Shown here: piece after piece, positions 35,101 to 45,550 of the stretch
Numbering within the stretch: the stretch's first letter is position 1
How the letters are laid out: each line of letters opens with the position of its first letter
NCBI GenBank assembly: GCA_035635555.1
Contig: DASQAT010000040.1
Coordinates: 1-64,000 of the forward strand
Reading direction: 5' to 3'
Length of the DNA stretch: 64,000 nucleotides
Origin: Candidatus Dormiibacterota bacterium
GTDB lineage: Bacteria; Acidobacteriota; Polarisedimenticolia; Gp22-AA2
Position numbers and translations under genes: made by a program
Notes under the pieces: model-generated
The model's database searches: none
What the model was told of the DNA's origin: nothing
What the model saw: the letters and a program-made list of their open reading frames with translations, nothing else

Positions 35101-38100
35101 TTGCAACGTATAGGCGCGGTCGTGGTGCCATCCGCCAGGATAGCCCTGATCGCCGCTGTCCTCGTGGCCTCGATCGGCGCGGTGCGTGGTGACCGGCCTC
35201 TGTTTCCGGGGGAGGCATTCGATGTCGGCGCCGGTCCCATCTTCACGGGATTGGGGGACTTCAACGGCGACGGCAGGCCCGATCTGGTGGTGGCGAATCA
35301 GAGCGGCATCTCGGTCCTCCTTGGTCTCGGCGACACCACCTTCGGCCCCCGGACGGGTTATGCCGCCGGCTGCCATCCCAAATCGGTCGTCATCGGCGAT
35401 TTCAATGGTGACGGCAGGCAGGATCTGGCGGTGCCGGGGTGTGTTTCTCCTGACGGCCTGGCCGGCGTCTTCGTTCTGTCGGGCTTTGGGGACGGGACCT
35501 TCGGCCCTTCAGGCTTCTTCCCGACGATCGACCAAGGCAGGCTGGCTGCGCCCGGCGACTTCAATGCCGATGGTCGCCAGGATCTGGTGGTTGGTTCGGC
35601 GGCGGGGATCTCGGTGCTGCTCGGCCGGGGGAACGGGACGTTCGAGCCCGAGATCCGCACGCCGGACAACCTCGTCACCTCGATCGCAGCGGGGGATTTC
35701 AACGGTGACGGATTTCAGGATCTGGCGGTGGCGGTCGATGGTCTGGCCGTGCTGCTCGGGCGCGGCGATGGCACCTTCGGCGACCGGAAGCGCCAGGAGC
35801 AGGATGTCGCCATCCAGTCGGTCTCGACCGGGGACATGAATGGCGACGGCCACCTCGACCTGGTAGCGACCACGGCCACTGCGCGCTTCACCATCTACCT
35901 GGGCCACGGTGATGGCGTCTTCGGCCTCACGCACACCTTCTTCGAAAGAGTCTTCGGGGATTATCACCCCTTCACGGTCGCCATCATCGACCTGAATGCC
36001 GACGGCTATCAGGACCTGGCGGTGACCTCGGGCGGCGTCTCGGTCTTCCTGGGCCGCGGCGACGGGACGGTCGGGCCGGAGATGCCTGCCTGGGTCCTCA
36101 GGAACGCCTCCGCGACCGCGATCGGGGACCTCGACGCCGACGGACGCCTCGACTCGGTGGTGACCGACACGAACACCTCTGAAGCGTACGTCCTCCCGGG
36201 CCGCGGAGACGGCACCTTCGACTCCCGAAGGCCCATCCAGATGCTGGGATTCACCGACCCGATGGTCCTGGTGTTGGCGGATGTCAACGACGACGGAGTC
36301 CTGGATCTCGTCTCGACCGGCGCTGGTCTGGTCCTGGGCGCAGGCGACGGCACTTTCGTCCCCTCAGGGCTCTCCCTCACCCCGAGAGGCGGAACGCTCG
36401 ACTCGTTCGCAGCCGGGGACCTCAACGGCGACGGACGCGCCGATCTGGTCGTGGGGGACAATTACCTGGGCTCCGGCGAAGTGACCGTCTTCCTGGGGCT
36501 GGGCGGAGGCACCTTCGGCCCCCCGGCTTTCTACCCGACGGGCGATATTCCCCGGTCCATGGTGATTGACGATATCAACGGCGATGGACGCCCGGACTTG
36601 GTCATGGCGAATGGCGGCTTCAACAACTCCTCCGGGATTTCCCTCCTCCTGGGCGCCGGGGATGGCACCTTCGGTCCGGCGACCTATCTCGCCCCGGCCG
36701 GCCTCTCTCAGTCGGTCGCCGTCGGGGATCTCGACGAGGATGGACGGCGGGACCTGGTACTGGCATCCTCCGGTGCCCACGGGGTCGCCCTGCTTCCGGG
36801 CCATGGAGACGGTACGTTCGGTTCAGCGATCCTCCTCGCGACCGGAGGCTCTCCCCAATCCGTCGCCATCGGGGACGTCGACGGCGACGGCCATCAGGAC
36901 GTCGTGGCCGCGAATGCGGACTCGTACGTCTCTCTCTTCCTCGGGCACGGGGACGGCTCCTTCGATGCCGAGAGGCATCTCTTCCCGAACGCACATTCCA
37001 ACTCGGTCGCCATTGCGGACTTCGACCTCGATGGGCGCCAGGACGTCGTGACGACCGACGCTCCGGGGGACATCCTCGTGCTTCGGGGTCTGGGGGATGG
37101 CACGCTCGCCCCCCAACTGCGCTACCCGGGAGGTGGACACCCCAGGCTGGTTGTAGCCGGAGATCTGAACGGCGACGCCAAGCCGGATCTCGTGTTCGGG
37201 AACGGCAGGGTCGCCACCGGGGGGGCCGACGTGTCGGTGCTGCTCAATATCGGGCCGGTCGATGCCGACGCAGACGGAGTCCCCAATGGTGTGGACAACT
37301 GTCCGGCGGTCTACAACCCCGAGCAGACCAACTCGGACCAGGATCGGCTGGGGGACGCCTGCGACAACTGCCCGAACCTCGCCTCCTTCTCGCAGGCCGA
37401 TGCGGACAGGGACGGGATCGGGGACCTCTGCGACCCCTGCACCGACACCGATCGGGACGGGTTCGGCAACCCAGGGTTCCCGGCCAGCACGTGTCCGATC
37501 GACGACTGCCCGTCCGTCGCCAACCCTGATCAGCAGGACAGCGACCAGGATGCTCTGGGAGACGCTTGCGACAATTGTCCTTTGGTCTTCAATCCGAACC
37601 AGGTCGACACCGATCTCGACGGAGTCGGCGATGTCTGCGACTCCTGCACCGATACCGATCACGACGGCCTCGGAAATCCAGGATTCCCGGTCAACACCTG
37701 CCAGATGGACAACTGTCCGACGGTCTACAATCCCGGCCATGAGGACGCCGACGGGGATGGTGCAGGAGACGCCTGCGACCTCTGCACCGATACCGACCAC
37801 GACGGGATCGGCGATCCGGGATTTCTGAACAATGTCTGCCAGGTGGACAACTGCCCGCAGGTCTATAACCCCGGCCAGCAGGACGCCGACGGAGATCGGA
37901 TCGGGGATGCCTGCGACGCCTGCACCGACATGGACGAGGACGGTTACGGCAACCCAGGCTTCCCGGCGACTACCTGCGCGGTGGACAACTGCCCGAACCA
38001 CTACAATCCTCAGCAGCAGGATAGGGACCATGATGGAATCGGCGACCTCTGCGATTCGTGCACCGATACCGACGGAGATGGATTCGGGGACCCTGGCTTC

Positions 38101-40656
38101 CCAGTCAGCACGTGCCGCCTCGACAACTGCCCGAGCGCCTACAACCCCGATCAGCTGGACAGCGACTCTGACGGCATGGGCGATGCGTGCGACCCTTGTC
38201 CGACCGACCCTCGCAATGATGCCGACCACGACGGCCGGTGCACCAACGCGGACAATTGCCCGAATGTGCAGAATCCCGATCAGCTGGACACGGACGGGGA
38301 TGGGACAGGCGACGCCTGCGACAACTGCGCGAGCGTTTCGAATCCTTCGCAGGCAGACATGGATGGCAACGGGGTCGGCGATGCGTGCGACGCCTGCACC
38401 GACACGGACCACGACGGTTACGGCAACCCAGGCTTCCCGGCGACTACCTGCGCGGTGGACAACTGCCCGAACCTCTACAATCCTCAGCAACGGGATAGGG
38501 ACCATGATGGGATCGGCGACCTCTGCGATTCGTGCACGGATACCGACGGAGATGGATTCGGGGACCCTGGCTTCCCAGTCAGCACGTGCCGCCTCGACAA
38601 CTGCCCGAGCGCCTACAACCCCGATCAGCTGGACAGCGACTCTGACGGCACGGGCGATGCGTGTGATCCCTGTCCGGTTGACCCTCGCAATGATGCCGAC
38701 CACGACGGCCGCTGTGCCAACGCGGACAACTGCCCGACGGTGCAGAATCCCGATCAGCTGGACATGGACGGGGATGGGACAGGCGACGCCTGCGACAACT
38801 GCGCGAGTGTTTCGAATCCTTCGCAGGCAGACATGGATGGCGACGGGATCGGCGATGCGTGCGACGATTGTCCTCGCGTGGCGGACTCTCCCCAGGCGGA
38901 TATCGATCGCGATGGTGTAGGCGACGCCTGCGACAACTGCCCCGCGGCCCCCAACGCCGATCAGGCGGACGTGAACCACGACGGATCGGGAGACGCGTGT
39001 CAGCCGACACTCGCTCTCCTCAGCATCACGGAGGGTGCCTTCCTGGACCTCGATGTGGCCCTGAGAGCGAGGGACCCACAGAACGATCCCCTGAGCGGCA
39101 ACGTGTCTGCCGTCTGTATCACCACCAAACAGGACGTAACGCTCCAGGATCTGGGTAATACCTGGGAGTGCAGCCAGGGCTTCCTTCCCGAGAACGTCCC
39201 GGGCGAAGGGATCGGATTCGCCAACGGCTCCGTTGGCACTCCGATCGTCTTCGACCTGGACAGCATCCTCGTCTGCGAGGACGCACGGCAGGACTATGAG
39301 ATCGCCGCGGGGGCCTGCGCACAGCCGGAGACGCCCTTCATGGAGGTCCTGGATCTCTCGAGTGTGGCCCCGGCACCCACGGCCCTTTGCGTTCGAAAGG
39401 TCGGAAGCCAGCTCGGGTCGGATCTGCAGATCCTCGATCTCGAGCCGGATTTTCTGCGCGCCTCATTCGTGCATCTTCACTCAGTCGTTGATGTCCCCTT
39501 CACGTCCGGGCTGCCGAGAGAGGTCGCTCTCCCGTCGCTGCCGTCGGGGACGACCTGCACGCTCTCTGTCACCGTGACCGACGGCAACACCGTGCCGGTG
39601 ACGGCGCACCAGGACTTCGTCTACCAGGGCGAGACGAGGATGGTGATCACGAACGGCGAGCCCCCGCGGGCGGTGATCGCGGTGTCCTCACAGGTCGAGT
39701 GCGACCGGCCGGGGGGAGGGGTGGTGACGCTGGACGGCTCGGGATCGGTCGATTCCGATTCCGAAGGAGGCATCTCGTCGTACGAGTGGTTCCGGGATTT
39801 CGGGCAACCCGTGCAGCGGCTGCTCGGAACGGGAGCGCACCTCTCAGTGGTGCTGCCGCTGGGGGTGAGCCAGGTGACGCTGCTGGTGGCCGACAGCGAC
39901 GACCACCTGACGGGCACCGCGGAGGCGACGGTCACGGTCGTCGACAGGACGCCTCCTGCTCTGATCCTCACCCTCAATCCGACGACCCTGTGGCCCCCGA
40001 ATCACCGGCTGGTTCCGGTGCACGCAGCGTGGCAGGTGAGCGACGTCTGTGATCCGGCGGCCGGGGCAATCCTGGTCTCGGCCACGAGCAGCGAGCCGGA
40101 CGACGCGCCCGGCGCCGAGGACGGGAGCACGACGGAAGACATCCAGGACGCCTCGATCGGCACCCCGGACAGTTCGGTGCTGCTCCGGGCCGAGAGGTCA
40201 GCGGACGGATCGGGGAGGATCTACAGGCTCACCTACGCGGCCACGGACGTCTCGGGTAACACGGCGTCGGCCGTGGGGACCGTGATGGTCCCGTACGACC
40301 TGGGGACGGGGTCCGAGCCTCTGCTGATGAGCCTGGAGCCTGGTGGAACACCCGGGATGGCACACATCTCCTGGAGCTCGGTGCCGGGGGCGGAGATGTA
40401 CGACCTGATCGTGGGGGATCTTGATAAGGTCGCGGCTCAGACCGGGGTCCTGTGGCTTGGGCCGGTGCGGGTGCTGGCGTCGGGGATCACGGAGACGAGC
40501 TACACGGAAGGGGCCACGGCCGAAATTCCGGCCGCCGGCAAGGCGTTCTTCTACCTCGCGCAGTACCGGGACGGACTGATGTCCAGTGGCTGGGGTACGG
40601 AGTCGAGCCCCTGGCCCGAGGAGCCGGTGTCCTGTGACCTGGGCTGTCCTGAATGA
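35101..40656 (+). CDS. Giant secreted FG-GAP/VCBS and thrombospondin type-3 repeat protein
   Basis: 1851 residues. TTG 35101 starts a signal peptide ([20 protein letters not shown] then [10 protein letters not shown]). Residues about 40-720 carry a dozen or more FG-GAP/VCBS units with the DFNGDGxxDLxV motif, predicted to form calcium-binding beta-propellers. Residues about 720-1302 are an array of TSP3-type calcium repeats (DNCPxxxNPxQxDxDxDGxGDxCDxC). The last 550 residues hold Ig-like, PKD-like ([14 protein letters not shown]) and fibronectin-like domains. No sortase or autotransporter anchor is visible, so release or an unseen sorting route is likely. The TSP3 array includes a recent 474-bp duplication. 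Confidence 0.9.
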   Translation: MQRIGAVVVPSARIALIAAVLVASIGAVRGDRPLFPGEAFDVGAGPIFTGLGDFNGDGRPDLVVANQSGISVLLGLGDTTFGPRTGYAAGCHPKSVVIGDFNGDGRQDLAVPGCVSPDGLAGVFVLSGFGDGTFGPSGFFPTIDQGRLAAPGDFNADGRQDLVVGSAAGISVLLGRGNGTFEPEIRTPDNLVTSIAAGDFNGDGFQDLAVAVDGLAVLLGRGDGTFGDRKRQEQDVAIQSVSTGDMNGDGHLDLVATTATARFTIYLGHGDGVFGLTHTFFERVFGDYHPFTVAIIDLNADGYQDLAVTSGGVSVFLGRGDGTVGPEMPAWVLRNASATAIGDLDADGRLDSVVTDTNTSEAYVLPGRGDGTFDSRRPIQMLGFTDPMVLVLADVNDDGVLDLVSTGAGLVLGAGDGTFVPSGLSLTPRGGTLDSFAAGDLNGDGRADLVVGDNYLGSGEVTVFLGLGGGTFGPPAFYPTGDIPRSMVIDDINGDGRPDLVMANGGFNNSSGISLLLGAGDGTFGPATYLAPAGLSQSVAVGDLDEDGRRDLVLASSGAHGVALLPGHGDGTFGSAILLATGGSPQSVAIGDVDGDGHQDVVAANADSYVSLFLGHGDGSFDAERHLFPNAHSNSVAIADFDLDGRQDVVTTDAPGDILVLRGLGDGTLAPQLRYPGGGHPRLVVAGDLNGDAKPDLVFGNGRVATGGADVSVLLNIGPVDADADGVPNGVDNCPAVYNPEQTNSDQDRLGDACDNCPNLASFSQADADRDGIGDLCDPCTDTDRDGFGNPGFPASTCPIDDCPSVANPDQQDSDQDALGDACDNCPLVFNPNQVDTDLDGVGDVCDSCTDTDHDGLGNPGFPVNTCQMDNCPTVYNPGHEDADGDGAGDACDLCTDTDHDGIGDPGFLNNVCQVDNCPQVYNPGQQDADGDRIGDACDACTDMDEDGYGNPGFPATTCAVDNCPNHYNPQQQDRDHDGIGDLCDSCTDTDGDGFGDPGFPVSTCRLDNCPSAYNPDQLDSDSDGMGDACDPCPTDPRNDADHDGRCTNADNCPNVQNPDQLDTDGDGTGDACDNCASVSNPSQADMDGNGVGDACDACTDTDHDGYGNPGFPATTCAVDNCPNLYNPQQRDRDHDGIGDLCDSCTDTDGDGFGDPGFPVSTCRLDNCPSAYNPDQLDSDSDGTGDACDPCPVDPRNDADHDGRCANADNCPTVQNPDQLDMDGDGTGDACDNCASVSNPSQADMDGDGIGDACDDCPRVADSPQADIDRDGVGDACDNCPAAPNADQADVNHDGSGDACQPTLALLSITEGAFLDLDVALRARDPQNDPLSGNVSAVCITTKQDVTLQDLGNTWECSQGFLPENVPGEGIGFANGSVGTPIVFDLDSILVCEDARQDYEIAAGACAQPETPFMEVLDLSSVAPAPTALCVRKVGSQLGSDLQILDLEPDFLRASFVHLHSVVDVPFTSGLPREVALPSLPSGTTCTLSVTVTDGNTVPVTAHQDFVYQGETRMVITNGEPPRAVIAVSSQVECDRPGGGVVTLDGSGSVDSDSEGGISSYEWFRDFGQPVQRLLGTGAHLSVVLPLGVSQVTLLVADSDDHLTGTAEATVTVVDRTPPALILTLNPTTLWPPNHRLVPVHAAWQVSDVCDPAAGAILVSATSSEPDDAPGAEDGSTTEDIQDASIGTPDSSVLLRAERSADGSGRIYRLTYAATDVSGNTASAVGTVMVPYDLGTGSEPLLMSLEPGGTPGMAHISWSSVPGAEMYDLIVGDLDKVAAQTGVLWLGPVRVLASGITETSYTEGATAEIPAAGKAFFYLAQYRDGLMSSGWGTESSPWPEEPVSCDLGCPE
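37921..38868 (+). repeat. 474-bp tandem duplication inside the TSP3 array
   Basis: The stretch from 37921 recurs from 38395 with period 474 bp (158 codons) and only scattered base changes, through about 38868. For example CGGTTACGGCAACCCAGGCT occurs at both places. It is in-frame and expands the calcium-binding repeat array. Confidence 0.85.
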
Positions 40657-40681
40657 GCGATACCGGAGTCCCCGTCCCCGG

Positions 40682-42286
40682 TCATTGGGTCTTCTCGCTC
40701 ATGAAGACAACTTTGTGCCCGTCATTCGCGATCTGTCGACTGACGCGTTCGCCTTGGAACATGCGGTCGAGTTCCTGGGCGCGGGCATCATCCAGCACAC
40801 ACAGGACCCGATTCCGGCCGGCGAAATAGCGTTCGATGTCCGCCTGACTGCTGATGACCTCGATCGGGTGCGGGCTCCAGAACGGTTGCGTCTTGTGGTC
40901 CATCACGACCACCGGGTCCCCCGTGTAAAAATACACACCGCGCGCATAACTCCTGTCCGTCACGATCGCCTGGTCTCCATAATGTTCCTGGCCCACGATC
41001 TCTCCGACAAAAGCGTCCGCAACCGACCGGTCGAGCGCCGCGGTCATCCCTGAGCCAAGCAAAACGACCAGGACCACGACTCCGCACGCCTTCGTCATGA
41101 TCGCCTCCTTGATCCTCCCTCGCCACAGCAGGACCGAGCCGGCGATCAAGATCCCGCCAAAGAACCTGATGCCGTTCACGGCCCCCGTGGTCGCGACATC
41201 CCGGTATTCCCGGGTCACCAGGCAGGGCAGCACGACCAGGGCGAACCCGGAGAGGAGCTGCATGACGCTGAGCACAGTCTTCGAGCTCGAGCGCAGCTTC
41301 ACATGACCCAAGGACATCGCGAGCGGTATCACGAGCGCCGGGATCAGGGGCAGGATATAGCTCGCCAGCTTCGAGCGCGCGATCTCGAAGACCGTGAACG
41401 TCGACGCAAACCAAAGCAGGAAGAAAAGGTGTTCCCTCTTGTACCTCGCCCAGCCTCGGCCCAGCACCGTCAGCTCGAACGTCCAGGGAAACAGGCCGAC
41501 GGCAACAGTGGCGGGATAAAACCACCAGTGGTCGAAATTCTGGTGCTCGGGGTGAAAGATGCGGTCGATGTTGTCGTGGACGATGAATTCGGCGAAAAAC
41601 GCCCTGCCATCTCTTGCCAGGATATCCGCATACCACGGTGCGCATACGACGCCGAACAACAGCACCCAGGGATGGATGAGATAGCGCCGAAGGAGCGTGA
41701 ACTCCCTGAGAAGAAGAAGATAAATCACGGTAGTCGGGAGAAGGATGACGATCGCGACAGGGCCCTTGGTGAGGACGGCGAGGGCAGCGGCCACCCCGAA
41801 GACATACAGGTACAGGTCCCGCCGCTCCACGGTCCACAGGTAAAAACCATAGAAGGCCACCGTCATCATGAGCGACAGGGTGATGTCGGTCAGGACCGCC
41901 TCGGACATGACCAGATAGAGCGAGGATGTGGCCAGCAGGGTCCCCGCAAGCCACGCGATCTCTGAATCGAACACACGGCGGCAGAAAAGAAAGGTCGCGA
42001 CAACGCCCAGCAGTCCGCAGAGGGACGGGACGAAACGCGCCGCCGCGCGGGTGACGCCGGCGATCTTGAACGCCGCGATGAGCAACCAGTAGAACAGCGG
42101 CGGTTTTTCATACTGCGGGTGGCCGAAGATGAGCGGCGTCACATAGCTGTTCTGCCGCATCATCTCCTTCGCGGTCTGAGAGTAGAAGACTTCATCCGGA
42201 TCGGTCAGCGAGAGCCGGTTCATGGCCCCGCAATACAAGACGGCGGCGATCAGCAGAAACAAAACTGTCCAGACTCGTGTCGTCAT
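40682..42286 (-). CDS. GT39/ArnT-like polyprenyl-phosphate glycosyltransferase
   Basis: 534 residues from ATG 42286 (after GGGGCAGG). It has about eleven hydrophobic helices and the family's first periplasmic loop, SLTDPDEVFYSQTAKEMMRQ, whose DPDE acidic residues are catalytic in PMT/ArnT enzymes. The motif HPQYEKPPLFYWLL follows in the next loop. Such enzymes move a sugar from a polyprenyl phosphate to lipid A or protein on the periplasmic face. The C-terminal 100 residues are soluble. The acceptor is unknown, and no other glycan genes are adjacent. Confidence 0.9.
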   Translation of the reverse strand: MTTRVWTVLFLLIAAVLYCGAMNRLSLTDPDEVFYSQTAKEMMRQNSYVTPLIFGHPQYEKPPLFYWLLIAAFKIAGVTRAAARFVPSLCGLLGVVATFLFCRRVFDSEIAWLAGTLLATSSLYLVMSEAVLTDITLSLMMTVAFYGFYLWTVERRDLYLYVFGVAAALAVLTKGPVAIVILLPTTVIYLLLLREFTLLRRYLIHPWVLLFGVVCAPWYADILARDGRAFFAEFIVHDNIDRIFHPEHQNFDHWWFYPATVAVGLFPWTFELTVLGRGWARYKREHLFFLLWFASTFTVFEIARSKLASYILPLIPALVIPLAMSLGHVKLRSSSKTVLSVMQLLSGFALVVLPCLVTREYRDVATTGAVNGIRFFGGILIAGSVLLWRGRIKEAIMTKACGVVVLVVLLGSGMTAALDRSVADAFVGEIVGQEHYGDQAIVTDRSYARGVYFYTGDPVVVMDHKTQPFWSPHPIEVISSQADIERYFAGRNRVLCVLDDARAQELDRMFQGERVSRQIANDGHKVVFMSEKTQ

Positions 42287-42353
42287 ACATACCTGCCCCT
42301 CTACTCGTATACCACGGATGGGAAGCCATGACACCTCCACGGGAGGTCAGCCG

Positions 42354-42626
42354 ATGCGGAGACTGCTTCGAGTGGCAATCCCCCTGGTCGTCATCGTGGT
42401 CGTCGTGGGCCTGCTGGCGCCGGTCCTGGGTCCGGGCGACCCCCGGACCACACCCTATCTGTCTGCTCTATCGGATGCTTTTGCGACTCCGGCGCTGGCG
42501 AGAGGCGGCTGTGCGTTCAAAGACTGCGCGGGAGGCTCACGACACAACATCGTGTGCGCCAAGGTCCTGACGCCCACGATCTGCACGAACTCCAGCGGGA
42601 CCTGCGTAGCCGCGGGGTGTCCATAA
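42354..42626 (+). CDS. Small secreted six-cysteine peptide
   Basis: 90 residues. ATG 42354 follows GGGAGGTCAG. A strong hydrophobic segment (LLRVAIPLVVIVVVVGLLAP) is followed by a polar stretch and a C-terminal core with six Cys in about 40 residues (GGCAFKDC, NIVCAK, TICTN, TCVAAGCP). Three disulfides are likely after export. The gene is divergent from the GT39 gene and convergent with the propeller gene. No family recognised; it could be a signalling, toxin-like or structural peptide. Confidence 0.65.
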   Translation: MRRLLRVAIPLVVIVVVVGLLAPVLGPGDPRTTPYLSALSDAFATPALARGGCAFKDCAGGSRHNIVCAKVLTPTICTNSSGTCVAAGCP

Positions 42627-42641
42627 AGGGCCCGCTCGCGG

Positions 42642-44669
42642 TCAGAGCCGGTAGCCGACCAGCGTTCCGGGCGCGGTTTGCAGGAACAGCATGCCGGCGA
42701 CGTCGTCGACGGCGTACACCGGCTCGCGCTCCTTGCCCAGATCCACGCGCGCCCGCGGCTGCGCGCTGTCCTTGGCGATCTCGAGGAGGATGTTGCCCTT
42801 CCCCTCGGGGGCGCGCGTCAGCATGAAGACCGATCCCGGGACGGTGAGGGATGCGCGGAAGCGCTTCGAAGCGAGCGCCGCCGCCTGCCGCGAATAGCCG
42901 GTGAGCTGAGCGCCGCCCTGCGTGTAGGCCGTCGCCAGCTCTCCGGTGATGCGTCGCGCTGTCGGATCCGTGGCGGTCCGCGACGTCTGGGCAAAGGCAT
43001 CGCCGTACGCGGAGGCGGCGGCGCCGTACAATCCCGCGCGCACGGCGTCGATCCTGTAAAGCGCCCGCAGCAACCCCGGAAGCTGCGGCGCCGGGTAGTA
43101 AACCTGACTCTTCACCCGCCCATCCCGTGCCACCACAACGAGGTTCTGCGGCGCGATGAGGATGAGCCCCGAGGGCCGGATCTCCATGTCGGTCGGGTCC
43201 TCGCCCCCCTGCATCTTGATTTCGTCGCCGAGCGGCTTGAAGGTGCCGGCGTCGCGATCGATGGCGTACAGCCGATGGTCACGGTTGGCGAACACGTAGA
43301 GCGTCCGCCCCTCGACGACATGATGCAGGGAGTACCGCGCGGCCTTGTAGTCGCCCGAGCTCAACGGCCTGCCGCTCTCGATTGCGTCCTCGAAGCGGGG
43401 CTCGCCGCTCGCGAGGTCGATCATATTCACTTCGGCGTTCGTCGCCGCGTCGGGGCGCGAGATGTAGAGCAGACCCGCCGGCGTGAGCTCCGCATAGTCG
43501 AGACGGCCCTTGATCTTCACGTCCTTTTTCAGACGCAGCGTGGCCGTGGCCACGTCCAGCACGTTCACGAACGTGCGCGACTCGGCATCCACCGCGAGGA
43601 CCACGGAGCCATCGGCGATCATCGCGTCCATGACGGTGCCGCGCATGCGCAGCGGCTTGGCGGCGATCGTCGTTCCATCCGAATAGCGCGCGACGTTCAG
43701 CCCCGTCTGCACGACACCGTTCACGATGCGCACGTTGCCCGTCGCCTCGCCCGCCGGGGGCGATTCCGGGAGGATGACGATCCCGTTCGGATGCTGCACG
43801 ATGTCGTGCACCCACCCCTCCACCGTCGCCGGCTTGGCCCAGAGCGCCCGACCGTCCGCGAGGGCGTAGGCCATGAGGCGGTCGTCGAAGCTCACGTACA
43901 GGCGATCGGCTTTGTCGAGCGACGGGTAGAGGCGCACGTGTCGCGCGGGGTTGCCGGCGCGGGCGGTGGGCAGCACGGCGGACCAGCGCACCGCGCCGGT
44001 GCGCGCGTCGAGCGCCCGCAGGCCGGTCAACGTGTGCACGACGATCACACCCGGCCCCGCCTGCAGGACCTCCAGCGCGGTCCCTTCCGACGCGGAGCGC
44101 ACGAGACCCTGCATCATCCCCGCCAGCCCGCCCCGCCTGGGCTCGTTCTGCGGGAAGAGCGACTCGCTCGCCCAGCGTTGCGTGCCGGACGAGAGATCGT
44201 ACAGCGCCACGACCGGCGGCCCCCCGGCGCGCCGCCCGTGGACGAGCAGTGTGCCGCTCTGGGGCAGCACACGGCGGGTGACGACCTGCGCGAGGTCCAG
44301 GCGTCGGGAATCGAACACGACCGACCCGGTCACCGGGTCGAAGACGAGCGTCAGCCCTGGACGCTCCGCCTCCATGAGGAGCGACCCCTCGATCATCTTC
44401 ACGCCGTCGGCCGGCAATCCTCCGAGCTCGGGCTTCACCCAGGCGATCTGGCCGCGCTCGATATCCACGGCCGCGAGCCCGGCGTCCGTCGAGACGAGAA
44501 GCGCCCCGGCCGGCGTGACCTGCTGCCAGCGGATGTCCCCCTTCATCTTGATCGTCCAGGCCGGGGTCGCGCCGGAGGGAGCGGTCGCAGGGGCCTGGGC
44601 GTGGACCGCAGTGCAGACCGCGGCGAGCAGCGCGAACGGCAGAAGCGTGCGAGCGGAGACGGCGGCCAT
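42642..44669 (-). CDS. Secreted PQQ-type beta-propeller protein
   Basis: 675 residues with a signal peptide (RTLLPFALLAAVCTAVHAQA). Seven or so propeller blades show the Trp/Gly pattern of PQQ-like repeats: GLAAVDIERGQIAWVKPELG, VALYDLSSGTQRWASESL, LRALDARTGAVRWSAVL, LMAYALADGRALWAKP, HRLYAIDRDAGTFKPLG. A helical insert of about 80 residues lies before the last blade. No PQQ-binding catalytic residues are evident, so it is probably a BamB-like binding scaffold rather than a dehydrogenase. GGGGAGGATC precedes the ATG. Confidence 0.85.
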   Translation of the reverse strand: MAAVSARTLLPFALLAAVCTAVHAQAPATAPSGATPAWTIKMKGDIRWQQVTPAGALLVSTDAGLAAVDIERGQIAWVKPELGGLPADGVKMIEGSLLMEAERPGLTLVFDPVTGSVVFDSRRLDLAQVVTRRVLPQSGTLLVHGRRAGGPPVVALYDLSSGTQRWASESLFPQNEPRRGGLAGMMQGLVRSASEGTALEVLQAGPGVIVVHTLTGLRALDARTGAVRWSAVLPTARAGNPARHVRLYPSLDKADRLYVSFDDRLMAYALADGRALWAKPATVEGWVHDIVQHPNGIVILPESPPAGEATGNVRIVNGVVQTGLNVARYSDGTTIAAKPLRMRGTVMDAMIADGSVVLAVDAESRTFVNVLDVATATLRLKKDVKIKGRLDYAELTPAGLLYISRPDAATNAEVNMIDLASGEPRFEDAIESGRPLSSGDYKAARYSLHHVVEGRTLYVFANRDHRLYAIDRDAGTFKPLGDEIKMQGGEDPTDMEIRPSGLILIAPQNLVVVARDGRVKSQVYYPAPQLPGLLRALYRIDAVRAGLYGAAASAYGDAFAQTSRTATDPTARRITGELATAYTQGGAQLTGYSRQAAALASKRFRASLTVPGSVFMLTRAPEGKGNILLEIAKDSAQPRARVDLGKEREPVYAVDDVAGMLFLQTAPGTLVGYRL

Positions 44670-44815
44670 GACGATCCTCCCCTAAATCGGCCCCTGCATC
44701 AGGCTGTTTCAAGATGGGTTCTAGAGCCCCTCGACGCAATAGGGCTCGCAGGGGCGATCTCCATCACCTCGCGGGCGAACCCCGAGTCCGCCCGGACGTG
44801 GATTCCGTATGACAA

Positions 44816-45430
44816 CTACACCGACTGCAGCTTGAGCGCCAGGACCGCCCGGCTCAGCTCCCCCACGTCGTGGACGATGTCCGCCTGCGGCCCTTCGCAG
44901 ACGAAGTTGAAAGAGGCGCTGGCGCTGTTGCCGCCTATCGTCTGCGGCGGCTGCCGGCGCCGGACGTCGGATGTGGTGCATCCGAGACCCTTGGCTGCGG
45001 CCGACATCGCCAGGGCGAAGCGGACACAGTCTTCGATTGACCCCTCGTTGAACGAGTGCCCGGTGCTGAATGCGGGCACGGGCGCTGCGATGGGGATAGA
45101 GCCTCTTACGGTTGGAACGCCTCCGAAGCCTGGGCCGATACCGCCGATGCCCGGGGCCCTCGAGTCTGCCGGGATGCTGCCTCCCGTGGTGCCCAGCGTG
45201 AGGCTGTCCGTGGTCTCGGCGAATGTCTGGGGGGGTGGGCTCGGATCCACGAACGGGCCGGTGTAATACGACGTGACCGTGTAGTAACAAGAGTAGCTGC
45301 CGCTGAGGACCACATTCGGCTCGACGGGTACCTGCGGCCCCGCGGCCGGGGGAGATCCGGTCGTCGCCCCGCCGGGAACGACGCCAACGAACAGCGCGAG
45401 GGCTATGCTCGTCCCTACTCTGATGTTCAT
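44816..45430 (-). CDS. Secreted Pro/Gly-rich protein, unknown
   Basis: 204 residues from ATG 45430, after an AGGAGGACG ribosome site. The signal peptide is MNIRVGTSIALALFVGVVPG. The mature part has a SYSCYYTVTSYYTGPF segment, a Gly/Pro-rich linker (APGIGGIGPGFGGVPTVRGS), then a more helical domain with Cys pairs (EDCVRFALAM, LGCTTSDV, FNFVCEG). I recognise no family. The frame is open far upstream, but only because it is antisense to the PhoD gene. A candidate promoter lies at 45504-45532. Confidence 0.7.
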   Translation of the reverse strand: MNIRVGTSIALALFVGVVPGGATTGSPPAAGPQVPVEPNVVLSGSYSCYYTVTSYYTGPFVDPSPPPQTFAETTDSLTLGTTGGSIPADSRAPGIGGIGPGFGGVPTVRGSIPIAAPVPAFSTGHSFNEGSIEDCVRFALAMSAAAKGLGCTTSDVRRRQPPQTIGGNSASASFNFVCEGPQADIVHDVGELSRAVLALKLQSV

Positions 45431-45503
45431 GATGTTCGTCCTCCTGCGCCATGTGGGCGACCGAGGCACGATTGCATCGGCACGCTGTGGGCGGTGTGTT
45501 TTC

Positions 45504-45532
45504 CACTTACGCCCGCCGGAGGGTCCTGTCAA
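45504..45532 (-). promoter_or_regulatory. Candidate sigma-70 promoter for the gene starting at 45430
   Basis: On the minus strand, TTGACA (from 45532), a 17-base spacer and TAAGTG (from 45509). The -10 is a weak match. It lies within the short region divergent to phoD. Confidence 0.35.
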
Positions 45533-45550
45533 GGGGTATCCTGTGCTCCT

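Noticed and set aside
36823-38979. 718-codon minus-strand repeat protein
   Set aside because: Its Val/Arg/Ile repeats are the reverse complement of the TSP3 array, which has clear calcium motifs on the plus strand.
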